This document shows positions 9,439 through 17,987 of a DNA stretch of 33,452 nt, piece by piece. Positions within the stretch are counted from its first letter, which is position 1. Each line of letters begins with the position of its first letter. Under the pieces are notes generated by a model. The model did no database searches. It was given only the letters and a program-made list of their open reading frames with translations, and had not been told where the DNA came from. The translations under genes and the position numbers were made by a program. This stretch comes from an uncultured Bacteroidales bacterium (GTDB lineage Bacteria > Bacteroidota > Bacteroidia > Bacteroidales > P3), in the NCBI GenBank assembly GCA_937886715.1, contig CAKZZD010000048.1, forward strand, positions 1 to 33,452. The letters run 5' to 3'.

Positions 9439-10272
9439 ATGGCAACTATAAAAATAACAGACCAACAATTAAAAGATGCATTGTCGCTACAATTAGTTAA
9501 CTGTGATAAAATTGTAAACACACTTTATAAATATATGCCGGCAAGTAGGGTTCTTGATATCATTGAAAAAGAGCCTCATCAAATAGGTTTTGTTTCTCCA
9601 GATTTATGGTACGACCCGTATGAAACAAAATTCCTAAATACGGACTATACGATGTTAGATGGTTATAAACAGCCTAAGATATATTGTTTTTGTGCCAGAA
9701 TGGACAATCTCAACGAAGAAGCTTCATGGAAAATATATAAAAAGGAGAATGAGCCTTTGTTGAGATTATCAATACGGACCATTGATTTCTTATTGAGCTT
9801 GGATAAATTTGCAAGAGAGCATACATGTGATTTATATTTTTCCAAAGTTGACTACAAACTTAAGAGGAAAGAAATAGATGGTCTATATTTGCCATCAAGC
9901 CCTTATTTCCATGAATATTTTGATGGTTTTAACGACAAACAATATGTCAGAGTAATGTCGTTAAAAAGATGGGCATTTAATTATGAGAATGAATATCGTA
10001 TTTTTGTAATACCAAAAGACCAAATGGCGATAGAAGAATATTTGAAAGATGGTGTGCTCTTTATTCCTATTCCCGTTGATATGATAATACGATACACATT
10101 CCATCCCATGAATAAGGCCAATGAAAGTCTTTCGTCTCAAATTGAAAGAGTAAAATATGATGCAGAGTTTAAACTGATAAAAGAACGGATACTCAATTAT
10201 GTCCCTAATGCAAAGATTTTTAAATCCACTTTGTACTCAGAAGTTAAGAAAGTAAAAAAAATAGGAGTATGA
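9439..10272 (+). CDS. DUF2971 family protein
   Basis: A 277-residue cytoplasmic protein resembling DUF2971: LYKYMPASRVLDII near the N-terminus, then GFVSPDLWYDPYETKF (the family's 'NDPFE'-like position), IYCFCARMDNLNEEASWKIY (the 'CFS...MW..Y' position) and a later KRWAFNYENEYRIFVIP. DUF2971 has no settled function; members are common in accessory and defence regions. The gene is strongly AT-rich, unlike hsdM. Its stop overlaps the hsdS start by 4 nt (ATGA), so the two are translationally coupled and probably arrived or function together. There are no membrane segments or signal peptide. I cannot assign catalytic residues. Confidence 0.75.
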   Translation: MATIKITDQQLKDALSLQLVNCDKIVNTLYKYMPASRVLDIIEKEPHQIGFVSPDLWYDPYETKFLNTDYTMLDGYKQPKIYCFCARMDNLNEEASWKIYKKENEPLLRLSIRTIDFLLSLDKFAREHTCDLYFSKVDYKLKRKEIDGLYLPSSPYFHEYFDGFNDKQYVRVMSLKRWAFNYENEYRIFVIPKDQMAIEEYLKDGVLFIPIPVDMIIRYTFHPMNKANESLSSQIERVKYDAEFKLIKERILNYVPNAKIFKSTLYSEVKKVKKIGV

Positions 10273-11459
10273 CATATCTGCGTTTAGGTGACTATATTAT
10301 GGAGGTGAATGTCCGCAACCGGGAGTTGATGGTGACGGATCCGATGGGCATTAATATTGACAAACATTTTATGCCTTCAGTTGCTAATGTCATTGGGACA
10401 GACTTGTCAACATACAAACTTGTCTCCAAGAATCAGTTTGCCTGTAACCTAATGCACGTTGGACGGGATGAGAAGATTCCTATGGCAATGCAGACATATG
10501 ACAACCCTATCATTGTTTCGCCGGCCTATTTTGTGTTTGAGGTAACCAAAACTGACGAGTTGTTGCCCGAATATCTTATGATGTGGTTCTGCCGTAAGGA
10601 GTTTGACCGCAATGCTTGGTTTTATACCGATGCGGATGTCAGGGGAGGATTAGACAAAGAGGCCCTATTGGATATGCAACTTCCCGTTCCGAGCATTGAG
10701 CGGCAGCGGGAAATCGTGTCGGAATACGAGACGCTGACGCGCCGCATCCGCCTCAACAATCAGATGATTGAGAAACTCGAAGCCACCGCCCAAGCCCTCT
10801 ACCGCAAAACCTTCGTCGACAACATCGACAAACAAAACCTCCCCCAAGGCTGGCGAATGGGTAATCTTTATGAATTATGTGACAGTATTCTTGGTGGTGA
10901 TTGGGGTAAAGATGAACCAATAGATAATTACACGACAGAAGTCTATTGCGTACGAGGAGCTGACATTCCAATTGTTTCAAGAGGAAATACACATTCAATG
11001 CCGAGAAGATATATTCTACCTAAGAATTTAATCAATAGAAAACTAAAAGACGGTAATATTGTAATTGAAATATCTGGAGGAACACCAACACAGTCAACAG
11101 GAAGAGCTTTTTATGTATCTGACCATTTCTTAAGATATATTTCTAAAGACTTAATTTGCTCAAATTTTTGTAAGCTTATTATTGTAAAAAAACACTATGA
11201 TACTTTTTTATATGCTTCATTAAAAAGATTCTACAGCAAGGGTCTCATGTTTAGGTATGAAAACAGTTCTAATGGTATTAATAATTTAGATTTAGAATCA
11301 TTGTTAAGAGAAGAACAAATACCAATTCCAACAATAGATAGTTTGATATCTTTTAGTAATTATTATAAAGATATTTTGAATCAAATTATATTATATGGTA
11401 TGGAAAACGAAAAAATAAATGATTTACAGTCTTTGCTATTGGCAAGGATGGGGCAATAA
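10269..11459 (+). CDS. hsdS: Type I restriction-modification specificity subunit
   Basis: HsdS supplies DNA recognition through two target-recognition domains (TRDs) separated by conserved helices. In these 396 residues TRD1 covers about 1-135, the central conserved region about 136-195 (LPVPSIERQREIVSEYETLT, then NQMIEKLEATAQALYRKTFV), TRD2 about 197-345, and the second conserved region closes the protein (IPIPTIDSLISFSNYYK, NEKINDLQSLLLARMGQ). Base composition changes abruptly at about 10860: the central conserved region is GC-rich and TRD2 is very AT-rich, as expected when a TRD has been swapped by recombination. The start overlaps the DUF2971 stop. The PHP-ABC ATPase follows after 16 nt. 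The recognition sequence cannot be read from the protein. Confidence 0.93.
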   Translation: MTYLRLGDYIMEVNVRNRELMVTDPMGINIDKHFMPSVANVIGTDLSTYKLVSKNQFACNLMHVGRDEKIPMAMQTYDNPIIVSPAYFVFEVTKTDELLPEYLMMWFCRKEFDRNAWFYTDADVRGGLDKEALLDMQLPVPSIERQREIVSEYETLTRRIRLNNQMIEKLEATAQALYRKTFVDNIDKQNLPQGWRMGNLYELCDSILGGDWGKDEPIDNYTTEVYCVRGADIPIVSRGNTHSMPRRYILPKNLINRKLKDGNIVIEISGGTPTQSTGRAFYVSDHFLRYISKDLICSNFCKLIIVKKHYDTFLYASLKRFYSKGLMFRYENSSNGINNLDLESLLREEQIPIPTIDSLISFSNYYKDILNQIILYGMENEKINDLQSLLLARMGQ

Positions 11460-11475
11460 AATAGTAGGGAGACAA

Positions 11476-13788
11476 ATGGAGCCAATATATATTGACATAC
11501 ACATTCACACATCGGAAAACCCTGATAGTTTGAATACTAATTATGACGTCACTACACTATTTTCAAAAGTTAATGACGTTGGGAGAGGGGCAATGTGTTT
11601 AATATCATTAACAGACCATAATACTATAAATAAAGATGCCTACAAAAAAGCTTTAGCTGCACTTCCAGAGAATATAAGATTGTTATTGGGTGTCGAGTTA
11701 CATGTCAAAAATTATAAAGAATCACCTGCATATCATTGCCATATCATATTTAATAGCATCATATCAGAAGATGTGATTGATGATATAAACAAGATATTGG
11801 ACATCTTATATCCAGCAAAGCAGGTGGAAAAGATGGACGAAAAACTACCAACGTTAGAGGTTATAATTAAGCATTTTGATGATTATGAGTTTATCTTATT
11901 GCCTCATGGGGGGCAATCACATGCCACGTTTGATACATCAATACCAGATGGAGTTAAATTTGACACCACTATGGAGCGGAGTATTTATTACAACCAGTTC
12001 GAAGGATATACGGCGAGAGCGAAAGAAGGTTTGGAAACAACTATTGATTACTTTAAACGATTGGGAATTAATGAATTTGTAAATCTAATAACATGTACAG
12101 ATAATTATAATCCGCAGAATTATCCCCAAGCGAAGGACTCCCATGCGTTACCCCATATTCCAACATGGATGTTTGCAGAGCCTTCGTTTGATGGGTTAAG
12201 GTTGTCATTATCAGAATCATCAAGATTTGTTTATTCACAAGAGAAACCATCAATATGGTCTGAAACTATAAAAAGTGCAACACTTTCAAACGAAAAAATT
12301 GAAATAGATGTCAAGTTCTCTCCAGGATTAAATGTTGTTATTGGAGGTTCTTCTAGCGGAAAAACATTATTGGTAGATTCTATTGCGAAAAAACTTGCAA
12401 ATGACTCATTTGAAGAAAGTAGCTACAGACAATACGATGTGAAAAACATAGATGTAATAAATCCCTCTGGTTTTTGTCCACATTATATTTCCCAAAATTA
12501 TATCATGAAAGTTGTTAACATTGATACGTCTGACAAAATTGAAGACATTGATATTATTAAACGACTTTTCCCGGTTGATATTAATTTTCAGCGACAAATC
12601 AATGAGGAAATGGGGAAATTTAAAACTGATATTTCCGATTTGATTTCTTCAGTTGAACATTTGGAAGATATCGAATCACAATTATCCCTAATACCGAATG
12701 TTGGTTCAATTTATACTATTAATGATACTGCTAAAAATATAATCAAACCATTAGTGCCTGACGAGATTTCGTTAAATAAAATTGCATACAATAGCCAAAT
12801 TTATAGGAATCATATTCAGATTCTTGATGAAATAAAATCATTGATTGCAAGAAACCCATTTGCTGATTTAGATGTAATTCATATTGAAACAATAAGAAAT
12901 GAATTGAAAAAATTGTACGAGATTGGTCTTATTGGAGATAATATTTCGCAGATTATTAAAAATGAATCCCGAAAATATGATGAAGAATTGAGAGAAAAAA
13001 ATCAAGAGGACCAAACAAAAGTACAGCAACAGACTAAATTATTGGAATTAATCAAACAATATATTATTGCCAAAAGAAAATTTGACTTGCTTCTTGATAA
13101 AATATCCAAGTATGATGTTGCTGCGAAATCAAGAGAAACGACATCAATGAATCATAAACTATACATTCAAAATAGGTTTTCTTTGTCAAAACAAAAAATC
13201 ATCGATGTGTTTAATTACTATTTAAAAACTCCTCTTCAATCGTATGAATCAGTTACGCCTCAGTCTTTATACAAGATAAATTACAAACAGAGGCCTAAGG
13301 TCGATGGATATGACGACTTTGTGAATAAGGTGTACAATAAAATGTATGAGGAAAATAAAACCATATACAAAATTACTACTAAAGATGGCATTGACTTTGA
13401 CTCTCTTAGTGCTGGATGGAAAACATCTGTTTTGTTAGATTTAATATTTGGAGCAACAGATGATATTGCTCCGATTATCATAGATCAACCAGAAGATAAT
13501 CTAGCCACTAATTATATAAATGAAGGTTTGGTAAATGCCATCAAACAAGTAAAAAACAAAAAGCAAATAATACTTGTTTCCCATAATGCGACAATCCCAA
13601 TGATGGCAGATGCTCAAACAATTATTTATTGTGAAAACAATGCTGGTAAAATAACAATTAAATCTGCTCCATTGGAAGGATATATTGGCGATAAATCTGT
13701 ATTGGACTTAATAGCCACAATTACAGATGGAGGGAAATCATCAATAAAAAAACGAGTAAAAAAATACAATTTAAAAAGATTTAAATAA
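11476..13788 (+). CDS. PHP-domain ABC/SMC-like ATPase, putative defence effector (TrlF-like)
   Basis: A 770-residue fusion. Residues 1-240 form a PHP metallo-phosphoesterase domain with expected metal ligands: H9 and H11 (DIHIHTSE), D47-H48 (SLTDHNT), E74 (GVELH), H87/H89, H144 (LLPHGG), D209 and H223. Residues about 265-770 form an ABC-type ATPase: Walker A GGSSSGKT (290-297), a helical insert (about 380-610), signature LSAGWK from 644, Walker B ending at D670 followed by QPED, and H-loop H703 (LVSHNA). The closest description I know is the TrlF-type PHP-ATPase family, named from memory. I chose the Met at 11476 over one 57 nt upstream, which lies inside hsdS, because AGGGAG lies just before it and the PHP motif follows directly. 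It sits between hsdS and hsdR, the position of prrC in E. coli, so an R-M-linked nucleic-acid-cleaving effector is a reasonable inference. Confidence 0.85.
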   Translation: MEPIYIDIHIHTSENPDSLNTNYDVTTLFSKVNDVGRGAMCLISLTDHNTINKDAYKKALAALPENIRLLLGVELHVKNYKESPAYHCHIIFNSIISEDVIDDINKILDILYPAKQVEKMDEKLPTLEVIIKHFDDYEFILLPHGGQSHATFDTSIPDGVKFDTTMERSIYYNQFEGYTARAKEGLETTIDYFKRLGINEFVNLITCTDNYNPQNYPQAKDSHALPHIPTWMFAEPSFDGLRLSLSESSRFVYSQEKPSIWSETIKSATLSNEKIEIDVKFSPGLNVVIGGSSSGKTLLVDSIAKKLANDSFEESSYRQYDVKNIDVINPSGFCPHYISQNYIMKVVNIDTSDKIEDIDIIKRLFPVDINFQRQINEEMGKFKTDISDLISSVEHLEDIESQLSLIPNVGSIYTINDTAKNIIKPLVPDEISLNKIAYNSQIYRNHIQILDEIKSLIARNPFADLDVIHIETIRNELKKLYEIGLIGDNISQIIKNESRKYDEELREKNQEDQTKVQQQTKLLELIKQYIIAKRKFDLLLDKISKYDVAAKSRETTSMNHKLYIQNRFSLSKQKIIDVFNYYLKTPLQSYESVTPQSLYKINYKQRPKVDGYDDFVNKVYNKMYEENKTIYKITTKDGIDFDSLSAGWKTSVLLDLIFGATDDIAPIIIDQPEDNLATNYINEGLVNAIKQVKNKKQIILVSHNATIPMMADAQTIIYCENNAGKITIKSAPLEGYIGDKSVLDLIATITDGGKSSIKKRVKKYNLKRFK

Positions 13789-13789
13789 C

Positions 13790-14026
13790 ATGAAACTGAT
13801 TTTTACAAGAACAGAAAATGGTGATATTAATGTGTTAATACAAAAAGGCACAACCACAGAGGCTTTTAGCTATTTAGAAATGCTTAAACAACTTTTAGAT
13901 AATAATGTTATAGATGAACCTGATTTTAATGGATTTGAAGAAATTGAGAAAGAGAAAATAAAGGAACTGCTAAACAAAATTAAATTAAAAATAGACGAAG
14001 CTGAGGATGCAAACATAGATGAATAA
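13790..14026 (+). CDS. Small acidic protein following the PHP-ABC ATPase
   Basis: A 78-residue protein starting one base after the stop of the PHP-ABC ATPase, so it is almost certainly co-translated with it. It begins with a short beta-like segment (MKLIFTRTENGDINVLI) and continues as charged helix rich in Glu, Asp and Lys. It has no Cys, no signal peptide and no membrane segment. I do not recognise the family. The tight coupling suggests a partner, inhibitor or adaptor of the ATPase, but nothing in the sequence proves this. It is AT-rich like its neighbour. Confidence 0.7.
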   Translation: MKLIFTRTENGDINVLIQKGTTTEAFSYLEMLKQLLDNNVIDEPDFNGFEEIEKEKIKELLNKIKLKIDEAEDANIDE

Positions 14027-14121
14027 ATTTCATAAAGAATCATATATTGAATATTCGAGTATCGGTATTGTTAAATGATTTAAGGTGAAATGACAGAGAA
14101 ATGATATTTTTGGAAGGAAAT

Positions 14122-14290
14122 ATGAACAATTTTGACAAGTATTTCCTTGCGAGCGAACCGCATAAGTGGGAACTAACCAAGGTCTGGAAGGTCGCCATCG
14201 GCTTACAGACGGAGGACGAGCTGTAGGACAATCGTCGAAGGATCACCGAAGGATCGTAAAAGGGACATAGAAGGAGAACTGAATAAATCG
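14122..14290 (+). pseudogene. Decayed copy of a VbhA-like antitoxin gene
   Basis: From the ATG at 14122 the frame reads 34 residues (MNNFDKYF, VWKVAIGLQTEDEL) to a TAG at 14224. This matches the N-terminal part of the intact antitoxin-like gene at 14358 (NFDEYI, AWSVAIGLQAVDGL). After the stop, another frame at 14258-14287 gives KRDIEGELNK, matching ARRNIEGEIT of the intact gene. The copy therefore has a premature stop and a frameshift. It is more diverged from its neighbour than a recent duplication would be. Confidence 0.55.
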
Positions 14291-14296
14291 AATTGT

Positions 14297-14340
14297 GAAA
14301 AATGTGATTTTTTGATATTATTATGGTCGAAAAATGTGAT
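14297..14340 (+). repeat. Pair of 12-bp direct repeats upstream of the antitoxin-like gene
   Basis: GAAAAATGTGAT occurs at 14297-14308 and again at 14329-14340, 32 bp apart (about three helical turns), and the second copy ends 17 nt before the start codon. This could be an operator, since many antitoxins repress their own promoter, but no TAnnTTTG box is visible here. Confidence 0.45.
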
Positions 14341-14357
14341 AATTTAAAGATAAGACA

Positions 14358-14654
14358 ATGAAGGATGGATATATAAATTTTGACGAGTATATACGCCAAG
14401 GGGATCCGGCACAACGTGAAAGAGCGGAGGCATGGAGCGTTGCTATCGGTTTGCAGGCTGTCGATGGGCTACAGGTGTCGGACTATCTCCTTGAACTTGC
14501 CCGAAGGAATATCGAGGGAGAAATTACCATCGATGAAGTTATAGAACTGCTAAACGAACGCGATGCCAAAAAGTCACGTTTGAACGAATATACGTCATAT
14601 ACCAGAATCGAAGCTGTTGACCCGATTGAGAGTAAAATGGGTCGGCCAATTTAA
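14358..14654 (+). CDS. VbhA-like (Fic-type) antitoxin, without a visible toxin partner
   Basis: A 98-residue protein. Residues about 7-65 (NFDEYIRQGDPAQRERAEAW, AIGLQAVDGLQVSDYLLELA, RNIEGEITIDEVIELL) resemble the small VbhA-type antitoxins that precede or are fused to Fic AMP-transferases in Bacteroidota. The characteristic inhibitory motif is [S/T]xxxE[G/N]; I do not find it cleanly here (AVDGL is the nearest position), so inhibitory activity is uncertain. The tail (about 70-98) is basic and then acidic and ends SKMGRPI. No fic gene follows: hsdR starts 18 nt downstream behind a strong Shine-Dalgarno. It may be an orphan antitoxin, or a small accessory gene that travels with hsdR. The family call comes from motif resemblance only. 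Confidence 0.6.
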   Translation: MKDGYINFDEYIRQGDPAQRERAEAWSVAIGLQAVDGLQVSDYLLELARRNIEGEITIDEVIELLNERDAKKSRLNEYTSYTRIEAVDPIESKMGRPI

Positions 14655-14656
14655 CG

Positions 14657-14663
14657 AAAGGAG
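14657..14663 (+). promoter_or_regulatory. Strong Shine-Dalgarno before hsdR
   Basis: AAAGGAG ends 9 nt before the hsdR ATG. Such strong sites are uncommon in Bacteroidota. It fixes the start at 14673 and suggests efficient translation of hsdR independent of the small gene upstream. Confidence 0.6.
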
Positions 14664-14672
14664 AATAGCATT

Positions 14673-17600
14673 ATGCCATACTTCAACGAAAGCCAATTAG
14701 AGATGTCGATTGTCACCCTGCTACAGGAGCAGGGGTATGACTACATCAAGGGCGAGGACATCGTGCGCAACCTCGATGAGGTGGTGCTGCGCGACGACCT
14801 TGCGGCCTATCTGCACAGCCGCTACAAGAACGACGGCATCACCGAGCAGGAGGTGGAGGCGGCCATCCGCGTCATCACCCAGCGGATGGGCGGCTCGCTG
14901 TATGAAGAGAACCGCCACACGATGAACCTGCTGATGGATGGTTTCTCGCTGAAGCGCGAGGACGCAACCCGGCAGAACCTCTATATCCAACCCATCGCTT
15001 TCGAAGAGAGTCAGCAGAAACATAACATATTCAAAGTTGTCAATCAATACGACATCGTAGGAAACCAGCATCGCATCCCTGATGCCATTATCTTCCTGAA
15101 CGGCCTGCCTGTCGTGGTGTTCGAGTTCAAGAGCGCTATCAAGCAGAACACCACCATCGAAGACGCCTACAAGCAGCTGACCATCCGCTACCGACGCGAC
15201 ATCCCGGCGCTGTTCAAATACACCGCCTTCATCGTCATCTCCGACGGTGTGAACAACAAGTTCGGCACACTCTACACCCCATACGAATTCTTCTACGCCT
15301 GGCGCAAGGTCAACGCCAAGGACAAGGCCGACAGCGGCATTCCCTCGCTGAAGACTATGGTGGCGGGATTGTTCCGTAAGGACCGCCTTATCGATGTCGT
15401 TCACAACTTCATCTACTTCCCCGACACCTCGAAAGACGAACGCAAGTTCATCTGCCGCTATCCGCAGTACTTCGCCGCCCGAGCCCTGTACCAGAATATC
15501 CTCAACCACAGTAAGCTCAACCCCAATGGCGACGGCAAGGGCGGCACATACTTCGGCGCTACCGGCTGCGGCAAGTCGCTGACGATGCTCTTCCTGTCGC
15601 GATTGCTGATGAAGAGCAAAGCCCTGTGCAGCCCTACCATCATCCTTATTACCGACCGCACCGACTTGGACGACCAGCTGTCGCGTCTGTTGCTGAACGC
15701 CAAGCAGTTTGTGGGCGACAGCGTGATAGAGCAGGTGGAGAGCCGCGAGGACCTGAAGGCCAAACTACAGGGACGCACCAGCGGCGGTGTGTTCCTCACC
15801 ACCATACAGAAGTTCTCCAAGGACATCAACCTGCTATCCAACCGCGCCAACATCATCTGCATCAGCGACGAGGCGCACCGTTCACAGACGGGCTTGGAGG
15901 AGAAGGTGGAGATTACCGACCGCGGTGTGCGCCGCTCGTATGGCTTCGCCAAATACCTGCGCGACTCGCTGCCCAACGCTACCTACGTGGGCTTTACCGG
16001 CACACCCATCGACCCGACGCTCGAGGTCTTCGGCCCCATCGTGGATGAATACTCGATGATAGAGGCCGTGAACGACGGCATCACCAAGACCATCATGTAT
16101 GAGGGGCGCGCCTCGCACGTCTTCGCCGACAGCGAGCTCATCAAGCAGATAGAAGCCTATTACGACAAATGTGCCGAAGAGGGCTCGACCGACTACCAGA
16201 TAGAGGAAAGCAAACGGGCGATGACCCAGATGAGCGTACTGCTCAACAGTCCCGACCTTATCCATCGTTTAGCGGTGGACTTCATACAGCACTATGAACG
16301 ACGTGTGGAAGAGGGCAGCACCGTGAAAGGCAAGGCGATGATTGTCTGTGCCACCCGCGAGATAGGCTACGCCATCTACAAGGAGATTGTCGCCCTGCGC
16401 CCCGAATGGGCGGAGGTGAAGGTATGCGGCGACGGCGAGGATCTCAGCAAAGAAGAGGCCGAGAAGATAAAACCGATGGAGAAGATTAAGATGGTCTTCA
16501 TCCGTCAGAAAGACGACCCCGAAGAGCTGTACAACCTGCTCGGCACCGACGAAGATAGGAAGAAGCTGGACTTGCAGTTCAAAGAAGAGAAGTCGATCTT
16601 CAAGATTGCCATCGTGGTGGATATGTGGATTACGGGCTTCGACGTGCCCTGCCTCGACACGATGTACTGCTACAAGCCGTTGCAGATGCACACCCTCATC
16701 CAGACCATCAGCCGCGTGAACCGCAACTATCCCGGCAAGGACAAAGGCCTGATTGTCGATTACCTCGGCATCAAGAAGAAGTTCAACCAGGCGATGAAGA
16801 GATACGCCAATGGCGGACAGAACGAAACGCCAGTGGAGACTATCGACAATGCCGTCAAGCTGTTCAAAGACGAACTCGACCTGTTGCGGCGTATGTTCCA
16901 CGGATTCGATTATAAAAAATTCTTCACGGGTACACCGCTTGAACAACTCGACACCTTACAGATGGCGGCCGAGCGGATGCAACAGACCGACGAGACGGAA
17001 AAGCGCTTTATGAAGCACACCACCATCATGAAGTCGGCCTACAATATGTGCAACAACGACGAGCGGATAGAGAAGACGGAGGTGGACGACGTTCATTTCT
17101 TCACAGGAGTGCGCTCTGTCATCTACAAGACCACTACCGGCGATTCGCCCGACGCCTCGCAAATGAACCGCCATGTGCTGAAGCTTGTCAACGAAGCGCT
17201 GATTTCGGAAGAGGTGGTTGCCATCAACACCATGCGGCTCGACAACAGCGAACAAATTGATCTGCTGGCTACACAGTATATGGAGAAGCTGAAGAAACTG
17301 CCCTACAAGAACACTAAGGTGAAGCTGATGGAGCAACTGCTGAAAAGGGTCATCGACAGCGTGAAGAAGGTCAACAAGGTGAAAGCTGTGAGCTTCACAG
17401 AACGGCTGAACGGCATCATAGACAAATACAACGACCGCTCGGACGACATCGTGTTGGCAGACGAGATTGTGACGGAGGTAGCCAAACAGCTGGCCGACCT
17501 CTTCGAGGAAATCAAGAAAGACAGCGTATTGCCCGACGGCATCCCCAATATCGAGGTGAAAGCCTTCTATGACATACTGAAGTCGGTGGCTACGCAATAC

Positions 17601-17915
17601 GGCTTTGCCGAAAAATACACAGAAGAGCAGTACATTGCCATTGCAAAGGATGTGAAGGGTGAAGTCGACGATAATACCAAATATATTGATTGGGATAAAA
17701 AGGCAGACATCAAGGCACAGCTGAAGGTGCAGATAATTCTTACACTTGCTAAACATGGCTATCCTCCCCAAACACGCGACGAGGTGTTCAAGGCCATCTT
17801 TGAACAGGCGGAGAATTTCAAGAAAAACAGAGACGTTTCATCTCATGAAGATGTTCGACTTTATCAAGTTGACGAGGAATATAAAAGGATAATGGTGGAG
17901 GAAGACGGCGAATGA
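14673..17915 (+). CDS. hsdR: Type I restriction endonuclease subunit R
   Basis: HsdR is the motor and nuclease of the type I complex: it translocates DNA with ATP and cuts unmethylated DNA away from the recognition site. The 1080 residues show an N-terminal PD-(D/E)xK nuclease (D137 in IPDAIIF; E151 and K153 in VFEFKSA), then the superfamily 2 helicase with Walker A GATGCGKS (K301), DEAH box (D399 to H402, ISDEAHRSQ) and motif III GFTGTPI, a second RecA-like domain (MWITGFDVPCLDT, then TISRVNRNYPGKDKGLIVDY) and the C-terminal helical domain that docks on the methyltransferase. All key residues are present, so it should be active. The gene is GC-rich like hsdM, in contrast to the AT-rich cargo between the two. 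It converges with the hydrolase gene downstream. Confidence 0.96.
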   Translation: MPYFNESQLEMSIVTLLQEQGYDYIKGEDIVRNLDEVVLRDDLAAYLHSRYKNDGITEQEVEAAIRVITQRMGGSLYEENRHTMNLLMDGFSLKREDATRQNLYIQPIAFEESQQKHNIFKVVNQYDIVGNQHRIPDAIIFLNGLPVVVFEFKSAIKQNTTIEDAYKQLTIRYRRDIPALFKYTAFIVISDGVNNKFGTLYTPYEFFYAWRKVNAKDKADSGIPSLKTMVAGLFRKDRLIDVVHNFIYFPDTSKDERKFICRYPQYFAARALYQNILNHSKLNPNGDGKGGTYFGATGCGKSLTMLFLSRLLMKSKALCSPTIILITDRTDLDDQLSRLLLNAKQFVGDSVIEQVESREDLKAKLQGRTSGGVFLTTIQKFSKDINLLSNRANIICISDEAHRSQTGLEEKVEITDRGVRRSYGFAKYLRDSLPNATYVGFTGTPIDPTLEVFGPIVDEYSMIEAVNDGITKTIMYEGRASHVFADSELIKQIEAYYDKCAEEGSTDYQIEESKRAMTQMSVLLNSPDLIHRLAVDFIQHYERRVEEGSTVKGKAMIVCATREIGYAIYKEIVALRPEWAEVKVCGDGEDLSKEEAEKIKPMEKIKMVFIRQKDDPEELYNLLGTDEDRKKLDLQFKEEKSIFKIAIVVDMWITGFDVPCLDTMYCYKPLQMHTLIQTISRVNRNYPGKDKGLIVDYLGIKKKFNQAMKRYANGGQNETPVETIDNAVKLFKDELDLLRRMFHGFDYKKFFTGTPLEQLDTLQMAAERMQQTDETEKRFMKHTTIMKSAYNMCNNDERIEKTEVDDVHFFTGVRSVIYKTTTGDSPDASQMNRHVLKLVNEALISEEVVAINTMRLDNSEQIDLLATQYMEKLKKLPYKNTKVKLMEQLLKRVIDSVKKVNKVKAVSFTERLNGIIDKYNDRSDDIVLADEIVTEVAKQLADLFEEIKKDSVLPDGIPNIEVKAFYDILKSVATQYGFAEKYTEEQYIAIAKDVKGEVDDNTKYIDWDKKADIKAQLKVQIILTLAKHGYPPQTRDEVFKAIFEQAENFKKNRDVSSHEDVRLYQVDEEYKRIMVEEDGE

Positions 17916-17930
17916 AGCCAGAATATCAAT

Positions 17931-17958
17931 CGGGACACATAAATAGGGTGCCCGTTTC
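17931..17958 (+). terminator. Weak hairpin terminator after hsdR
   Basis: CGGG(A)CAC at 17931-17938 pairs with GTGCCCG at 17948-17954 with one bulged base and is followed by a broken T-run. It lies between the converging hsdR and hydrolase genes. Confidence 0.4.
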
Positions 17959-17987
17959 CTTTAAACAATGAGCCGGGGTTTTGTCGA

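Noticed and set aside
11419..11475. N-terminal extension of the PHP-ABC ATPase into hsdS.
   Set aside because: The added 19 residues are a shifted reading of the hsdS C-terminus; the Met at 11476 is preceded by AGGGAG and directly followed by the PHP motif.
14040..14414. A 124-codon minus-strand frame in the gap before the antitoxin-like gene.
   Set aside because: It has no motifs, covers the decayed antitoxin copy on the plus strand and overlaps the intact gene's start.
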